Virus record (IMG/VR): IMGVR_UViG_3300025141_000248
Span: 1 to 40,307 of that record
DNA: 40,307 bases
DNA from: a virus
Direction: 5' to 3' (one strand)
In this document: positions 1-10,000 of the stretch, piece after piece
Layout of the letters: the number at the start of each line of letters is the position of its first letter
Numbering within the stretch: position 1 is the first letter of the stretch
The notes under the pieces: generated by a model
Told to the model about the DNA's origin: nothing
The model's input: the letters and a program-made list of their open reading frames with translations, nothing else
The model's database searches: none
Made by a program: the position numbers and the translations under genes

Positions 1-249
1 AATTTAAATGAGACTGTATCTAATTATATAGCAGACGCAAGACGAGCGGGTATTCCAGAAGAATTTATCCGAAACTTTAATATTTGGCACCAACAGGTGG
101 TAGATATTCTAATACAAAGTATTGACGGTAACGTATCTTCTATTATTCATACTTCACAAAATTCTAAGATGTATGCTATTCTAACCGCTTATGATGCGGC
201 ATTGGGAGCTACAATCAAAGATGTTGAAAAGACATTACATGAAGGATAA
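1..249 (+). CDS. C-terminal part of an unknown phage protein (5' end outside window)
   Basis: The frame starting at base 1 is open for 82 codons and ends with TAA at 247-249; the start lies upstream of the window. The visible part looks mostly helical, with segments such as RRAGIPEEFIRNFNIWHQQ, and ends in KTLHEG. It lies two genes before the large terminase, where phages often keep a small terminase subunit, but I see no helix-turn-helix that would support that. It runs in the same direction as all other genes and is followed after 6 bases by the next gene. Function unknown. Confidence 0.6.
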   Translation, partial: NLNETVSNYIADARRAGIPEEFIRNFNIWHQQVVDILIQSIDGNVSSIIHTSQNSKMYAILTAYDAALGATIKDVEKTLHEG

Positions 250-255
250 GTAGGC

Positions 256-732
256 ATGGGTGCGATAAAAAAGGTATTGAATATATTTTTAAAAACAGGT
301 GGGCTTGACGAAGCTAAAAAGGTTCTATATATTAAGTCGAAAGCTTCGGGTCGAATAGCGAGAGAAACTGAAGAATTATTATCTTCGTACTATAATATGC
401 CTAAAACTAATTTAATGAAAATGGCTAAAGACAGGATTCGATTGGAAACCATTGCTGAAAAAGGTCGACAATCAACAAGGATGGGTACATATTCAAAGTG
501 GCATCAAGACTATGACGCTAAGACGATTGATACGATACTGAAAAGAGAGTTCGGTATCGGAAGAACAAACAAAGATTTTTACTACAAGTATCCAAAAAGT
601 AAACAAAATTACGGTATGACAGAAGCTGAACGCTCAAAACTAATAGAAGATATTGGTACACCATTTAAAGAATTAATGAGGTCGAAGAGGATGAGAAGCG
701 TTAAAAAGTATGTCAAAGGTAAAGATTTTTGA
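256..732 (+). CDS. Hypothetical basic protein upstream of terminase
   Basis: A 158-residue, Lys/Arg-rich, probably helical protein with no family I recognise. The start ATG at 256 has a weak purine-rich site (AAGGATAAG) upstream, which overlaps the end of the preceding gene. The stop TGA at 730-732 overlaps the ATG of the large terminase gene (TGATG), so the two are probably translated in a coupled way. Size, charge and position just before the terminase would fit a small terminase subunit or another DNA-binding packaging factor, but that rests on position only. Confidence 0.7.
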   Translation: MGAIKKVLNIFLKTGGLDEAKKVLYIKSKASGRIARETEELLSSYYNMPKTNLMKMAKDRIRLETIAEKGRQSTRMGTYSKWHQDYDAKTIDTILKREFGIGRTNKDFYYKYPKSKQNYGMTEAERSKLIEDIGTPFKELMRSKRMRSVKKYVKGKDF

Positions 733-2249
733 TGTCTCAAAATGCGACATCAACACAGGATGATTATGAAGAATATTATGAAAAACTCCAGATTCTTAAA
801 AAGTTTAGGAAGAATATGGGGTTATTTGGAAAATTCTGTTTTCCAACGGCTCTAAAGCGTGATATACCCCCGTTTCACTCAGAAGTCTATGAAGCTATCA
901 TTAATCCTAAAAATAGGCGTTGTTTAATTGCAGCGCCCAGAGGAACAGCGAAAAGTACTGTATGTTCACTCATACTCCCCCTGTATAAAGCAGCTTTCAA
1001 GAAACCCGAAGAAGACTTATTTATTGTTATCATTTCCGAGAGCCAAACGCAGTCTATTAACTTTCTTAGCAGAATTAAATATCATCTCCAGCATTCGGAT
1101 AACTTCAAAAAACTCTTCGGAGATATGGGTCCTCATACAGCCCAACGATGGACTGGGGGAGATATTGTTCTCGCTAATGGAACCAGAATCGTGGCTGTCG
1201 GGACTGGACAACGAGTCAGAGGATTCATAGAGGGTGATACTCGTCCTAATCTTATTATTGTTGATGACTTCGAGTCTGAATTAAATGCTTTTACCCCGGA
1301 AGCTCGTGCCAAGAATAGAAAATGGATAACTGAAGCTGTTATCCCTTCTTTATCGGATGATGGTAGAATTGTAATGATAGGTACCGTTATTAGTGAAGAT
1401 TGTTTTCTATACTGGGCTAAAGAAAGCCCCGCATGGACAGTTTTATGGTTTAGTATTACAGATGACAGTGGAGAAAGTATCTGGGAAGATAGGTTCCCAA
1501 TGTCAAGGATTCATGATATAAAAGCAGAGTTTGAGAGTGTTGGCAACCTGAATGGGTTTTTTCAGGAGTATATGAATGAAGCTCAGGCTCCAGATAATGC
1601 TCCATTTCGACCTGAATACATAAGATTGCATCATTATAGTTTTGAGAGGATAAAGGGTCAGAATTGTTTAGTGAGGTATATAGATGGGGATAAAAAAATT
1701 AAGCCCGTTGAACTATATGCTGGAATTGACCCAGCAAGTAGTCTTTCTGATAGGGCTGACTTTTTTGTTATTGCTATACTCGGTCTTGATAGCGACGGGA
1801 ACATTTATATTGTGGATGTTTTCCGCCATAGACTCTCTCCTGCAGAACAACCTCAGAAAATTATAGATATGTACAAGAAATATAAACCAAAGAGGATGAA
1901 AGTCGAGACTACAGGCTATCAGGAGGCACTGAGGGATGCAACAAGGAAAATCATGTTTCAGAGTAACATGTACATTCCCGGTCTTGAAAAAGGGGTAAAG
2001 CCTCGTACAAGGAAGAGTGAAAGGTTATTGTCTTTAGTACCTCCCCTTGCAAAGGGTGATTTCTTTTTTAGGACACAGGATATCGAAGTTCAGCAAGAAT
2101 TTCTTTCGTATCCAAAAGGGAAGCATGATGATTGCATGGATGCTATCTTTTATGCTCTTGACGGAGCAAAGCCTTGCAGGGTAAAAGAGTTTGACCCAGA
2201 AGCCCCAATAAAAAAACATAATAAAATGCTTGACTGGTTAAGTATGTAG
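732..2249 (+). CDS. terL: Terminase large subunit (DNA packaging ATPase/nuclease)
   Basis: A 505-residue motor protein that pumps DNA into the procapsid through the portal and cuts the concatemer. The ATPase half shows a Walker A motif APRGTAKST (about residues 68-76), Walker B LIIVDDFE (174-181, with a catalytic Glu) and a coupling-type motif VMIGT (about 214-218). The C-terminal RNase H-like nuclease shows AGIDPASS (Asp 333), KVETTG (Glu 392) and KHDDCMDA (Asp 466/467). Length is normal for the family. A TTG three bases upstream would add one residue, but ATG 732, overlapping the previous stop as TGATG, is the better start. The protein appears complete. Confidence 0.96.
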   Translation: MSQNATSTQDDYEEYYEKLQILKKFRKNMGLFGKFCFPTALKRDIPPFHSEVYEAIINPKNRRCLIAAPRGTAKSTVCSLILPLYKAAFKKPEEDLFIVIISESQTQSINFLSRIKYHLQHSDNFKKLFGDMGPHTAQRWTGGDIVLANGTRIVAVGTGQRVRGFIEGDTRPNLIIVDDFESELNAFTPEARAKNRKWITEAVIPSLSDDGRIVMIGTVISEDCFLYWAKESPAWTVLWFSITDDSGESIWEDRFPMSRIHDIKAEFESVGNLNGFFQEYMNEAQAPDNAPFRPEYIRLHHYSFERIKGQNCLVRYIDGDKKIKPVELYAGIDPASSLSDRADFFVIAILGLDSDGNIYIVDVFRHRLSPAEQPQKIIDMYKKYKPKRMKVETTGYQEALRDATRKIMFQSNMYIPGLEKGVKPRTRKSERLLSLVPPLAKGDFFFRTQDIEVQQEFLSYPKGKHDDCMDAIFYALDGAKPCRVKEFDPEAPIKKHNKMLDWLSM

Positions 2250-2291
2250 GACGTATATTCGAAATGGATACATCTATCAATATTATAGTTA

Positions 2292-4466
2292 ATGGCTAAG
2301 CTAACAAAAAAGGTCGAAGAGACCCATAACCTATTCAGACAGTATTCTTCTTCGAGGGATAAGTGGGCATTACATGCTCAAGAGGATAGAGAGTTTAGGC
2401 TCGGAGTCCAGTGGACTGCTGAGCAAAAGCGTATTCTATCAGAACGTGGACAGGCTCCTATTGTTGTAAATAGGATACACCCGGCAGTAGAAGCTGCGAA
2501 AGCGATGCTTACAACTAATAAGCCAAGTTTTCGCGTTTCACCGAGAGAAGATTCTGATAATAGAGTTGCACAGGTAATGAATGGTATGCTGGAGTATATC
2601 TGGGCAATTAGCGATGGTAATACGGCACTAAGAAATATTATTGATGATTATTACGTCTGTGGAGTAGGGTATATGCAAGTTTATCAAGACCCGAATGCTG
2701 ATAAAGGCAAGGGTGAGGTAAAGATAAGAGATTTAGACCCTCTTGATGTTTATGTAGACCCAAATAGTCGTACTCGAATGCTTGACGATGCGGAAAACAT
2801 CATTGTCTCTCGTATGTTTACGAAGGACCAAGCCATAAGAATGTATCCCATGTACGAAAAGGCTATTAAAAATGCCCAGACAGATATGTATTCTGATAAA
2901 CCCTCAACTGGACGTAGTCGTGAAGAAGTTGGGGCAATCTTCCCAGAAGATACCGAAACTACTACTCGAGCCGTTGGTTGGGGGGAATCAGATGAATATA
3001 TACGTGGATATGAGAGATATCATAAAGAGATGATTAAGTATCATCTTATTCATCAGTTGCACGATGATAAAGAACTATTGCTTGACGAAGAAGACTTCCT
3101 CGAGTACTGTCAGAAACCTGTTTGGCTTATTCATGGTCAGATAGTTGACGACCCCTCAACGGCAGAAAGAATGATGGGTAAGTTAACACAGGTTTTTGCC
3201 GAACAGAAGAAAAAAGCTGAGATTGAAGGGCAGTCTGTTAATGAAGTCCCTCCACCCGATGTGAAGAAACTTTCTTTTGCAGACCTCATTATACAGAAGG
3301 CAGTGGAAGCAATCGAGGTAGAACAGCCAAGGGTTAAGATGTGTGTTATTATGGGTGATAAGATGCTATATGAAAGAGTTCTACCTACTGAGCATTTTCC
3401 AGTTGTCCCTTTTATGAATTTGCATACCAGAACACCATATCCTATATCAGATGTAAGAATGGTAAAGGATATGCAGGAATACATTAATAAGACTCGAAGT
3501 CTGATTATAGCTCACGCTACAACTTCGACGAATGTTAAAATTCTTGTACCCAGCGGGAGTGTGGATATGAGAGAATTTGAGCAGAAGTGGGCTCAACCGG
3601 GAGTGGCTATAGAAGTTGACTTCGACCAAGGGAACCCTACGCCTGTACAGCCATTACCTTTACCAAATGAGCTGTATCAGAATGAGCAGACTGCTAAAAA
3701 CGATATAGACCACCAACTTGGATTATACGAGATGATGATGGGTAACTCATCTGTAGCCCCGCATACGTATAAAGCCACTATCAGCCTTGATGAATTTGGG
3801 CAACGTAAGATGAAATCCAAGTTAATGGATATAGAAGCAGGTTTAAGACGTGCTGCTGAGGTCATCATACCTCTAATGCAACAGTTATATACTACTGAAA
3901 AAGTAGCACGTGTAGTCCAGCCGAATAATAGTATGTCTGAGATTGCAATAAACAAAAAGCTGTATGACGATAAGGGGAATGAGATAGGTGTTTTTAATGA
4001 TATTACCGTTGGAAATTATGACGTTGTTATTGTTACAGGCTCTACTCTACCAACCAATCGTTATGCTCAGCTTGAGTTATATATGGACGCATATAAAAAC
4101 GGTCTTATTGACAGGCAGGAAGTGCTAAAGAAGACGGAAGTCTTCGACATTGAAGGCGTTCTTGAACGGACGGATACAATCGCCAAACTTGAGCAAGCGG
4201 TCGAACAAGCTCAGGGACAAATAAAAGAACTTAAGGGCGACCTTCAGACTCGAGAACGTGAAGTTTATCACGCTAAGCAGAAAGCTGAACTCGAGAAATT
4301 CAAGGGTGATTTGGATAAGACTTCAACCCGCGCTAAAGCGGCAGGAACTGTATTCGAAAAACGTCTTGATGATGCGACTGGAATGATACGCAAGGAGGTC
4401 AATGAAGCCTCCAAAGAAACTAAAGATACCCCTAAATCCAGTAAGGGCTCTAAAAAAGGAAAATAA
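2292..4466 (+). CDS. Portal protein, P22-like
   Basis: A 724-residue portal, the dodecameric ring at the unique capsid vertex through which DNA enters and leaves. The N-terminal part has the P22-type portal pattern: REFRLGVQW, then RGQAPIVVNRI (about residues 50-65), LTTNKPSFRV and VCGVGYMQVY. The middle has HFPVVPFMNLHTRTPYPISDV and the conserved helical stretch AKNDIDHQLGLYEMMMG. About the last 100 residues are a charged coiled coil with a Lys-rich end, like the C-terminal barrel or tail of long portals. The ATG lies 42 bases after terL without a clear Shine-Dalgarno site. A P22-like portal usually goes with short-tailed virions. Confidence 0.93.
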   Translation: MAKLTKKVEETHNLFRQYSSSRDKWALHAQEDREFRLGVQWTAEQKRILSERGQAPIVVNRIHPAVEAAKAMLTTNKPSFRVSPREDSDNRVAQVMNGMLEYIWAISDGNTALRNIIDDYYVCGVGYMQVYQDPNADKGKGEVKIRDLDPLDVYVDPNSRTRMLDDAENIIVSRMFTKDQAIRMYPMYEKAIKNAQTDMYSDKPSTGRSREEVGAIFPEDTETTTRAVGWGESDEYIRGYERYHKEMIKYHLIHQLHDDKELLLDEEDFLEYCQKPVWLIHGQIVDDPSTAERMMGKLTQVFAEQKKKAEIEGQSVNEVPPPDVKKLSFADLIIQKAVEAIEVEQPRVKMCVIMGDKMLYERVLPTEHFPVVPFMNLHTRTPYPISDVRMVKDMQEYINKTRSLIIAHATTSTNVKILVPSGSVDMREFEQKWAQPGVAIEVDFDQGNPTPVQPLPLPNELYQNEQTAKNDIDHQLGLYEMMMGNSSVAPHTYKATISLDEFGQRKMKSKLMDIEAGLRRAAEVIIPLMQQLYTTEKVARVVQPNNSMSEIAINKKLYDDKGNEIGVFNDITVGNYDVVIVTGSTLPTNRYAQLELYMDAYKNGLIDRQEVLKKTEVFDIEGVLERTDTIAKLEQAVEQAQGQIKELKGDLQTREREVYHAKQKAELEKFKGDLDKTSTRAKAAGTVFEKRLDDATGMIRKEVNEASKETKDTPKSSKGSKKGK

Positions 4467-4470
4467 AAAT

Positions 4471-5409
4471 ATGGACAATCAAGAGATTACTCAGATTACT
4501 GATTCTCAAGTAGAGGAAAACATATTTGGCAATGAGGGATTAGACCCGTTTGCTGAAGCAGAGCAACCGCAGGAGACTGTTGAACGAATAGCCTCACCGA
4601 GGAATAATGTCGTACAAGAAAACTCTCCGGCTCCGCCCCAGCAGGAACAGGCACCTAACGATGAAGTACGTTACCAATACTGGCAATCCGAAGCTGACAA
4701 ACGTCAGAATAGGATTTCCGAGTTAGAGGCGACTAATTCAAAGTTGCAGGATACTTTAATGGAAAACTTCAATAAAGAACCTGCGTCTGAACCGGCTGAG
4801 CAACAGAAACAGGCTGAACCAGCGAGGGAAGAGTTCCCCCCGCCCCCCGAAAAGCCAGTAAAGCCACAACACTTCGATAGGTCTGAAGCGTATACTGACC
4901 CTCAGAGTGATTCTGCTCAATATCTTGACACGGTGGAAACTTGGAGAGAAAACATGGACACTTATAATCGGTTACATACCGAATATAATGCCGCTGTTAT
5001 CCAACAAGAACGCGAAGAGATGAAAGAAGCAGAGACACAGAGGATTAACGCAGTTAAGCAAGCCGAGGAAGCCGCAGCACGTGATTCTGAATTAAGAAAC
5101 TCCCTGCGAACTGACTATAATGCTGCACCGGAAGTTATAGACGACTTCATTAAGAAGATGTCTGACCCGGAATCAGTCACGGTCGAAAATTTGTGGAAAC
5201 TTTACCAACTGGACCATGGTGGTATGGAGAGAGCTGCCCCTGTAAAGAACCCTCCTTCAGAGGGTTTTGAACAGACACGCAAAGCTCAAAGTATCCCAAG
5301 TCCAATGGGCGTAATGCCGTCTTCCAATCGAGAGCAAACGACAAGCAGTGAAGACCGCATTATGGATGATATGATAAAGGATTATAGAGCTCAAAATCCT
5401 TTTGACTAA
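4471..5409 (+). CDS. Capsid scaffolding-like protein
   Basis: A 312-residue acidic, Gln/Glu/Pro-rich protein between portal and capsid genes, the usual place of a scaffold. It has a low-complexity N-terminus, a short coiled coil (about residues 70-95), a Pro-rich linker with PPPPEKPVKPQ, a long Glu/Ala-rich helix (about 165-210) and a disordered C-terminus ending AQNPFD. These traits fit an internal assembly chaperone that leaves or is degraded on maturation. The frame is open from an ATG at 4402 inside the portal gene, but ATG 4471 follows an AAAGGAAAA purine tract at normal distance just after the portal stop, so it is preferred. The assignment rests on position and composition. Confidence 0.8.
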   Translation: MDNQEITQITDSQVEENIFGNEGLDPFAEAEQPQETVERIASPRNNVVQENSPAPPQQEQAPNDEVRYQYWQSEADKRQNRISELEATNSKLQDTLMENFNKEPASEPAEQQKQAEPAREEFPPPPEKPVKPQHFDRSEAYTDPQSDSAQYLDTVETWRENMDTYNRLHTEYNAAVIQQEREEMKEAETQRINAVKQAEEAAARDSELRNSLRTDYNAAPEVIDDFIKKMSDPESVTVENLWKLYQLDHGGMERAAPVKNPPSEGFEQTRKAQSIPSPMGVMPSSNREQTTSSEDRIMDDMIKDYRAQNPFD

Positions 5410-5437
5410 ATGATTCTCGCATAGGAGATTAAATATC

Positions 5438-6874
5438 ATGGCTGACCAATATAGTGTTAGTGCTGGAAATGCTCTAAACTCAGCAGTGAGTATGGACCAA
5501 TCCAGACGGATGTTTAACTTCGGTGAACGAATTGCAGAATTAGCCCCACAGCAAAGTCCTTTCTTTGTCTACTTGTCGAAAGTTGCGAAAAAACCTACTG
5601 ACGACCCGGTTTTCAAGTTTCTTGAACAGCGTCATCAATGGCAACGTCGTAATTTCGAAGTTGAAACGGAAGTCCCCGCCGATGACGGCGGCGACGTCTA
5701 CGTAGTAGCAGGGAATGGAAGTGCTATAAGCAATATTAGCATCGAGTTTGGTTGTTCTTATGATAAATATGGACGGAGTTCCACAGTTTTAGAAGCTCCC
5801 AATTATTTTGTTGTAGGACAACTTGTTGACTTAGAAGTTGATGTTGGTACAGATGTTGATGGTGCTGGTACTGCAAAAAAACGTATGGTTGCTAAAGTAG
5901 CTACAGTTGGAGCGAGTACAGCTCGTTCCGGTGCTTCTGAAGGCTCAACCTTGATTACTGTAACACCTGTTTCTTTAGACGGGTCTGCATTAGAAGCTAA
6001 TAATACTTCTGACTTTTTTCATTTTGCAGATGGCTACAAAGGTCAAGTAATCGGTTCTGCGTTTGCTGAAGGTTCAACCGACCCAGAGGGTTGGAAGGAC
6101 GAATTGTACGATAGAGAAGGTTATGTGCAGATTTTTAAAACTGCTATACCTTTATTCTCTGGTACGGCTATGGCGACACGTTATCGTGGTAAATCAGACG
6201 AGTACAAACGGGTCTGGCAAGAAAAACTCATGGAACATAAAATGGACATCGAGCATGCAATGCTTTATGGCATAGGACGTTCTGATGAAGCTGCTTCTGG
6301 ACCAGTTAGACACTCGTGGGGTATCATGCCCTATGCTGAAGCGCATGGATATAACGATGGTAGTAATAATGCTTTTGATTATGGAGACGGCGACGACGCC
6401 GGCGCCAAATACGACGAGTTTTTAGACTGGCTTAAGGACTTTATGAGTCCTGAGTCTGGCAATAGTGGCAGTAAGCTTGTATTAGCTTCCCGCAAAATTA
6501 TTGCTTGGTTTAATAAAATCGGCGATAAAGGCTCTTTTTTAGGTAATACCATTGGTGCTTCGAGCTATAGGATGGATGCACAGAACATCAAGGGTGCTTT
6601 CGGGCATTCGGTTACTAAGATTAATACAGTGTTTGGAGACCTTCACTTTATCGCTGAGCCTTTGCTCAGAGGTATGTACGAAGATACCGCACTTGTTATT
6701 GATATGAAAAATGTGGCTTATCGCCCATTACAGGGTAACGGTGTATCTCGTGATACTCATATTATTACGAATGTACAGAACAACAATGTTGACGGAAGAA
6801 AAGACATCATCCTGACCGAAGCCGGTCTGGAAGTCCAACTACCAGAAACACATGCTGTCCTCACGTTTAGCTAA
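5438..6874 (+). CDS. Major capsid protein
   Basis: A 478-residue protein directly after portal and scaffold with a good ribosome site (ATAGGAGATT) before the ATG. The N-terminal part (FGERIAELAPQQSPFFVYLSK, then FLEQRHQWQRRNFEVE) and the mixed alpha/beta C-terminal half resemble HK97-fold capsid proteins of the kind found in many environmental podoviruses and myoviruses (SU10-like group). An alternating beta-rich segment (about residues 120-190) could be an insertion or E-loop-like region. It forms the icosahedral shell around the genome. A strong hairpin follows the gene at once. The call combines position, size and recognisable sequence style; the exact subfamily is uncertain. Confidence 0.88.
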   Translation: MADQYSVSAGNALNSAVSMDQSRRMFNFGERIAELAPQQSPFFVYLSKVAKKPTDDPVFKFLEQRHQWQRRNFEVETEVPADDGGDVYVVAGNGSAISNISIEFGCSYDKYGRSSTVLEAPNYFVVGQLVDLEVDVGTDVDGAGTAKKRMVAKVATVGASTARSGASEGSTLITVTPVSLDGSALEANNTSDFFHFADGYKGQVIGSAFAEGSTDPEGWKDELYDREGYVQIFKTAIPLFSGTAMATRYRGKSDEYKRVWQEKLMEHKMDIEHAMLYGIGRSDEAASGPVRHSWGIMPYAEAHGYNDGSNNAFDYGDGDDAGAKYDEFLDWLKDFMSPESGNSGSKLVLASRKIIAWFNKIGDKGSFLGNTIGASSYRMDAQNIKGAFGHSVTKINTVFGDLHFIAEPLLRGMYEDTALVIDMKNVAYRPLQGNGVSRDTHIITNVQNNNVDGRKDIILTEAGLEVQLPETHAVLTFS

Positions 6875-7043
6875 TAGTAAAAAGATTGGGGGGTGCTTTA
6901 TTTGGAGTGCCCCCCATCGAGACCCTACTGCTCCAGCGCCGGGTATTGTCAGCAGTAACAATGTTGGTGATAAATGGCAGAGTAGTAAACTTGATGAATC
7001 AAGACGGAAACAGAATATTTTAAGTAAAAAGAAGAAGAAGTAA
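6852..7043 (+). CDS. Putative small basic protein (63 aa)
   Basis: A short frame that starts inside the last 23 bases of the capsid gene and fills the 168-base gap before the next gene. The product has a central Pro-rich, Trp-containing part (PHRDPTAPAPG) and ends in a run of five lysines. Its stop overlaps the next ATG as TAATG, the same junction used by many genes here, which supports real translation. Against it, no ribosome site precedes the start and the frame must be read through the strong hairpin at 6887-6916. It could be a real small gene or a non-coding spacer with a chance frame. Confidence 0.4.
   Translation: MLSSRLANSKKIGGCFIWSAPHRDPTAPAPGIVSSNNVGDKWQSSKLDESRRKQNILSKKKKK
6887..6916 (+). 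other. RNA hairpin just after the capsid gene
   Basis: A 10-bp inverted repeat, TGGGGGGTGC (6887-6896) and GTGCCCCCCA (6907-6916), encloses a 10-base loop; two of the pairs are G-T wobbles. It begins 12 bases after the capsid stop. No T-run follows on the + strand, so it is not a classical intrinsic terminator. It may protect the 3' end of the capsid transcript, act as a processing site, or damp transcription and translation of the downstream genes. Confidence 0.55.
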
Positions 7044-10000
7044 TGGCAAGTTTTACAAATCAAATAACTTATTATACAGGTGATGCTTCATCTTATAGTA
7101 GTGAAATTACTCAATTACTGACTGATGCGCAGAAAAGCGTAATTGCCAGACTGGAATCAATGAATCCCGATATTCTTCACTTATTTTCTGGTGAAGTTAC
7201 AGTAGAAAATGATAGTGGTGTTACATTAGACCATACAAAAGTTTTAAATGTCAGGAGAGGTTCATATAGAGCTGTTCCTGTAAATGTGCAACACAAAGAT
7301 TTAATAGTAGATTCGGATAGTATCTATTATGCTTTACCTCAAAGTCCTGCTTATTATATAGATAAGAGCAAATTATATATCAAACCTGCTCCTGAAGAAG
7401 GGGATGGAGGGACTGTAGATAAGGTAGTTTATGGAGCTATTGATGATGCTAATGGAACAATAGCAAGTTTTCCCGCAGAATTCTATCAGGCTATAGTACT
7501 CTACTCAGCTCAGGGAGTATTACATATGATGATGGTGGCGTTAAGGGATGCTCTTCCTGATGATTTTGATGATGAAAGTAGTGCCTTTGATGTAGTGTCT
7601 GATTTTGAATTGTCGGAAACTGGTTATTTTTCAACTGCTCCAGCAGCGCCAGCTGTGCCAGATTTCGGTGGTGCAGGTGATATTACTGACTTAGGAGATA
7701 TTGCGAATTTACCAAGCGCGCCGGCATATACAAAACCGACTATTGGAATAGTTGATGAGGATATAATAATACCTACTTATCCAATAACACATGGTACTCA
7801 TGATATAGACTTAAGTGACTCTAATGCTTTAATAGAACTATCAGTGTCACAGTCATTAAGTTTATCAAGCGTTAATACGCTCGATATGACTGGAGTTACT
7901 TATCCAGCCTATACAGCACCTACTATAGGATTAGCTGCCTCAAACCCCGATGTAACGATACCAGTACTGGAGCTTGGTCAACTCTCTTTAGATTTAACTG
8001 ATGATAATGCTTTAATAGACATAGATTTAGATACAGAATTAGAGGCTCCTGCCCTTACTGCTGCTGTAACGATTGGTTCTTTTGGTAGTGCTCCGGGTTA
8101 TACAGCTCCTGAGTTTGATACCCCCGGTTACCCTACTATAACTGATATAGACCTTACCAAGGCTGGCAATGACTTAATAAGTTTAGATGCTGGTGATATT
8201 GAAATGCTTCAAGACAACGGCGCAATTATTGGTGCATCAACGATTGATTTAACTGGTATTGCTGACCATCCTGAATATACAGTCCCAGAATTTGATACTC
8301 CCGGTTATCCAACTCTAACTGATTTAGACCTTACGAAGGATAATGAATTAATAAGTTTTGATGCTGGTGACATTGAAATGCTTCAAGATAACGGTGCAAT
8401 TATTGGTGCATCAACGATTGATTTAACCGGTATTGCTACCCATCCTACATATACAGCCCCAGAATTTGATACCCCCGGTTATCCAACTCTAACTGATGTA
8501 AAACTCACCAAGGATGACAATGACTTAATCTCAATAGATGCTGGTGATATAGCTGCTCCTACTACAGGGCAAGCGAGTCTATCTTATACCGAAACAGTTC
8601 CGGGTTATACTGCTCCTACTGCGCCCGTTGTTACAAGCGATGAATCTAACCCAACCTTGGTGACCATTGCTTCATCATTAGGAGAGATAAATGATGACCA
8701 AGATGAAATGGATTATGCGCAATGGTGGAATGTATTATCAGAGCTCATTGAGGAAGAAGAAGATACAGAATTAGGGCAACTTCAAATTTCAAAAATTAGT
8801 GCTTATGTACAGGCTTATGGTACTATGTTACAGCAGTATCAAGCCGAAGCTCAGAATGCACTAAATGTATTTAATAAAGAGAATGTTGCATACCAAGCTG
8901 GTTTACAAGTTGCGGTCCAAAATGCTCAGCTTTTAGATTCACAATATGCAAGGGATTTACAAGAGTATGGTACACTAATACAGCAACATCAGCAGGAAGT
9001 GACTCAAGCTGTACAAGAATGGCAGCTAAATAATCAAAGATTAATAGACAAATGGACTACCGAATATTCAAGTAGACTGCAAGAATATAGTGTAAATGTA
9101 CAAAATAATCTGAACTTGTTCAATTCTTTAGATACTGCTTATCAGAAGGATTTACAAGTTAGAATACAAGATGCTACTTTTCACGATTCAAGGTCTCAAA
9201 GAGCTGTACAAGAATATAGTTCACAAATACAGCAATATTCAGCGCAAATTAATAATGCTGTACAGGAATGGCAGCTGAATAACCAAAGATTAATGGATAA
9301 ATGGACAACTGAATATTCAAGCAGACTGCAAGAATATAGTGTAAATGTACAAAATAATCTGAACTTGTTCAATGCTTTAGATACTGCTTATCAGAAAGAT
9401 TTACAACGTAGAATACAGGAGGCTACTTTTCACGATTCGAGGTCTCAAAGGGCTGTGCAAGAATATAGTACTCAAATACAGCAATATTCAGCGCAAATTA
9501 ATAATGCTATACAGCAGTGGACACTGAATAATCAGAGGCAAATCGAAAAATGGACAACTGAATACGGGAGCAGATTACAAGAATATAGCGCAAGTATTCA
9601 GAACAATTTAAATACATTTAATGAAGAGAATGTTGTCTATCAAGGAGCTATACAGAAAGCAATCCAAAATGCACAACATGCAGACCAGCATTCAGCACAA
9701 CTTTTACAAAAGTGGCAAGGTCTGGTAGCACAGCATCAACAACAGATTAATCAAGCAGTATTAGACTATAAGACACAGTATGATGTTCTTTTTCAGCAAT
9801 GGCAATTTGAGTATACTCAGAAGATGCAAGAGTATTCTCTGGCTGTACAGAATGCTCTAAATGTCTTTAACAAGACTAATGCTCTATATCAAGGGAGGAT
9901 ACAGACAGCTACGCAAGATGCACAGCTTGCAGAATCTCTTGAGGGAAGAAAACTTCAAAAGCATTCTGCATTAATGCAAGAATATCAAGCGCAGGTTAAT

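Noticed and set aside
2250-2291. Promoter in the 42-base gap before the portal gene
   Set aside because: A TATTAT-like block exists near 2281, but no matching -35 at proper distance; it is too weak to list.
4402-4470. Longer start for the scaffold gene inside the portal gene
   Set aside because: Adds 23 Lys/Pro-rich residues overlapping the portal end; ATG 4471 has a purine-rich ribosome site and gives a normal acidic scaffold start.
6887-6916. Intrinsic terminator after the capsid gene
   Set aside because: The stem is strong but no T-run follows on the + strand. On the minus strand a short T-run follows, but there is no minus-strand gene to terminate. Kept as a hairpin of unknown role.
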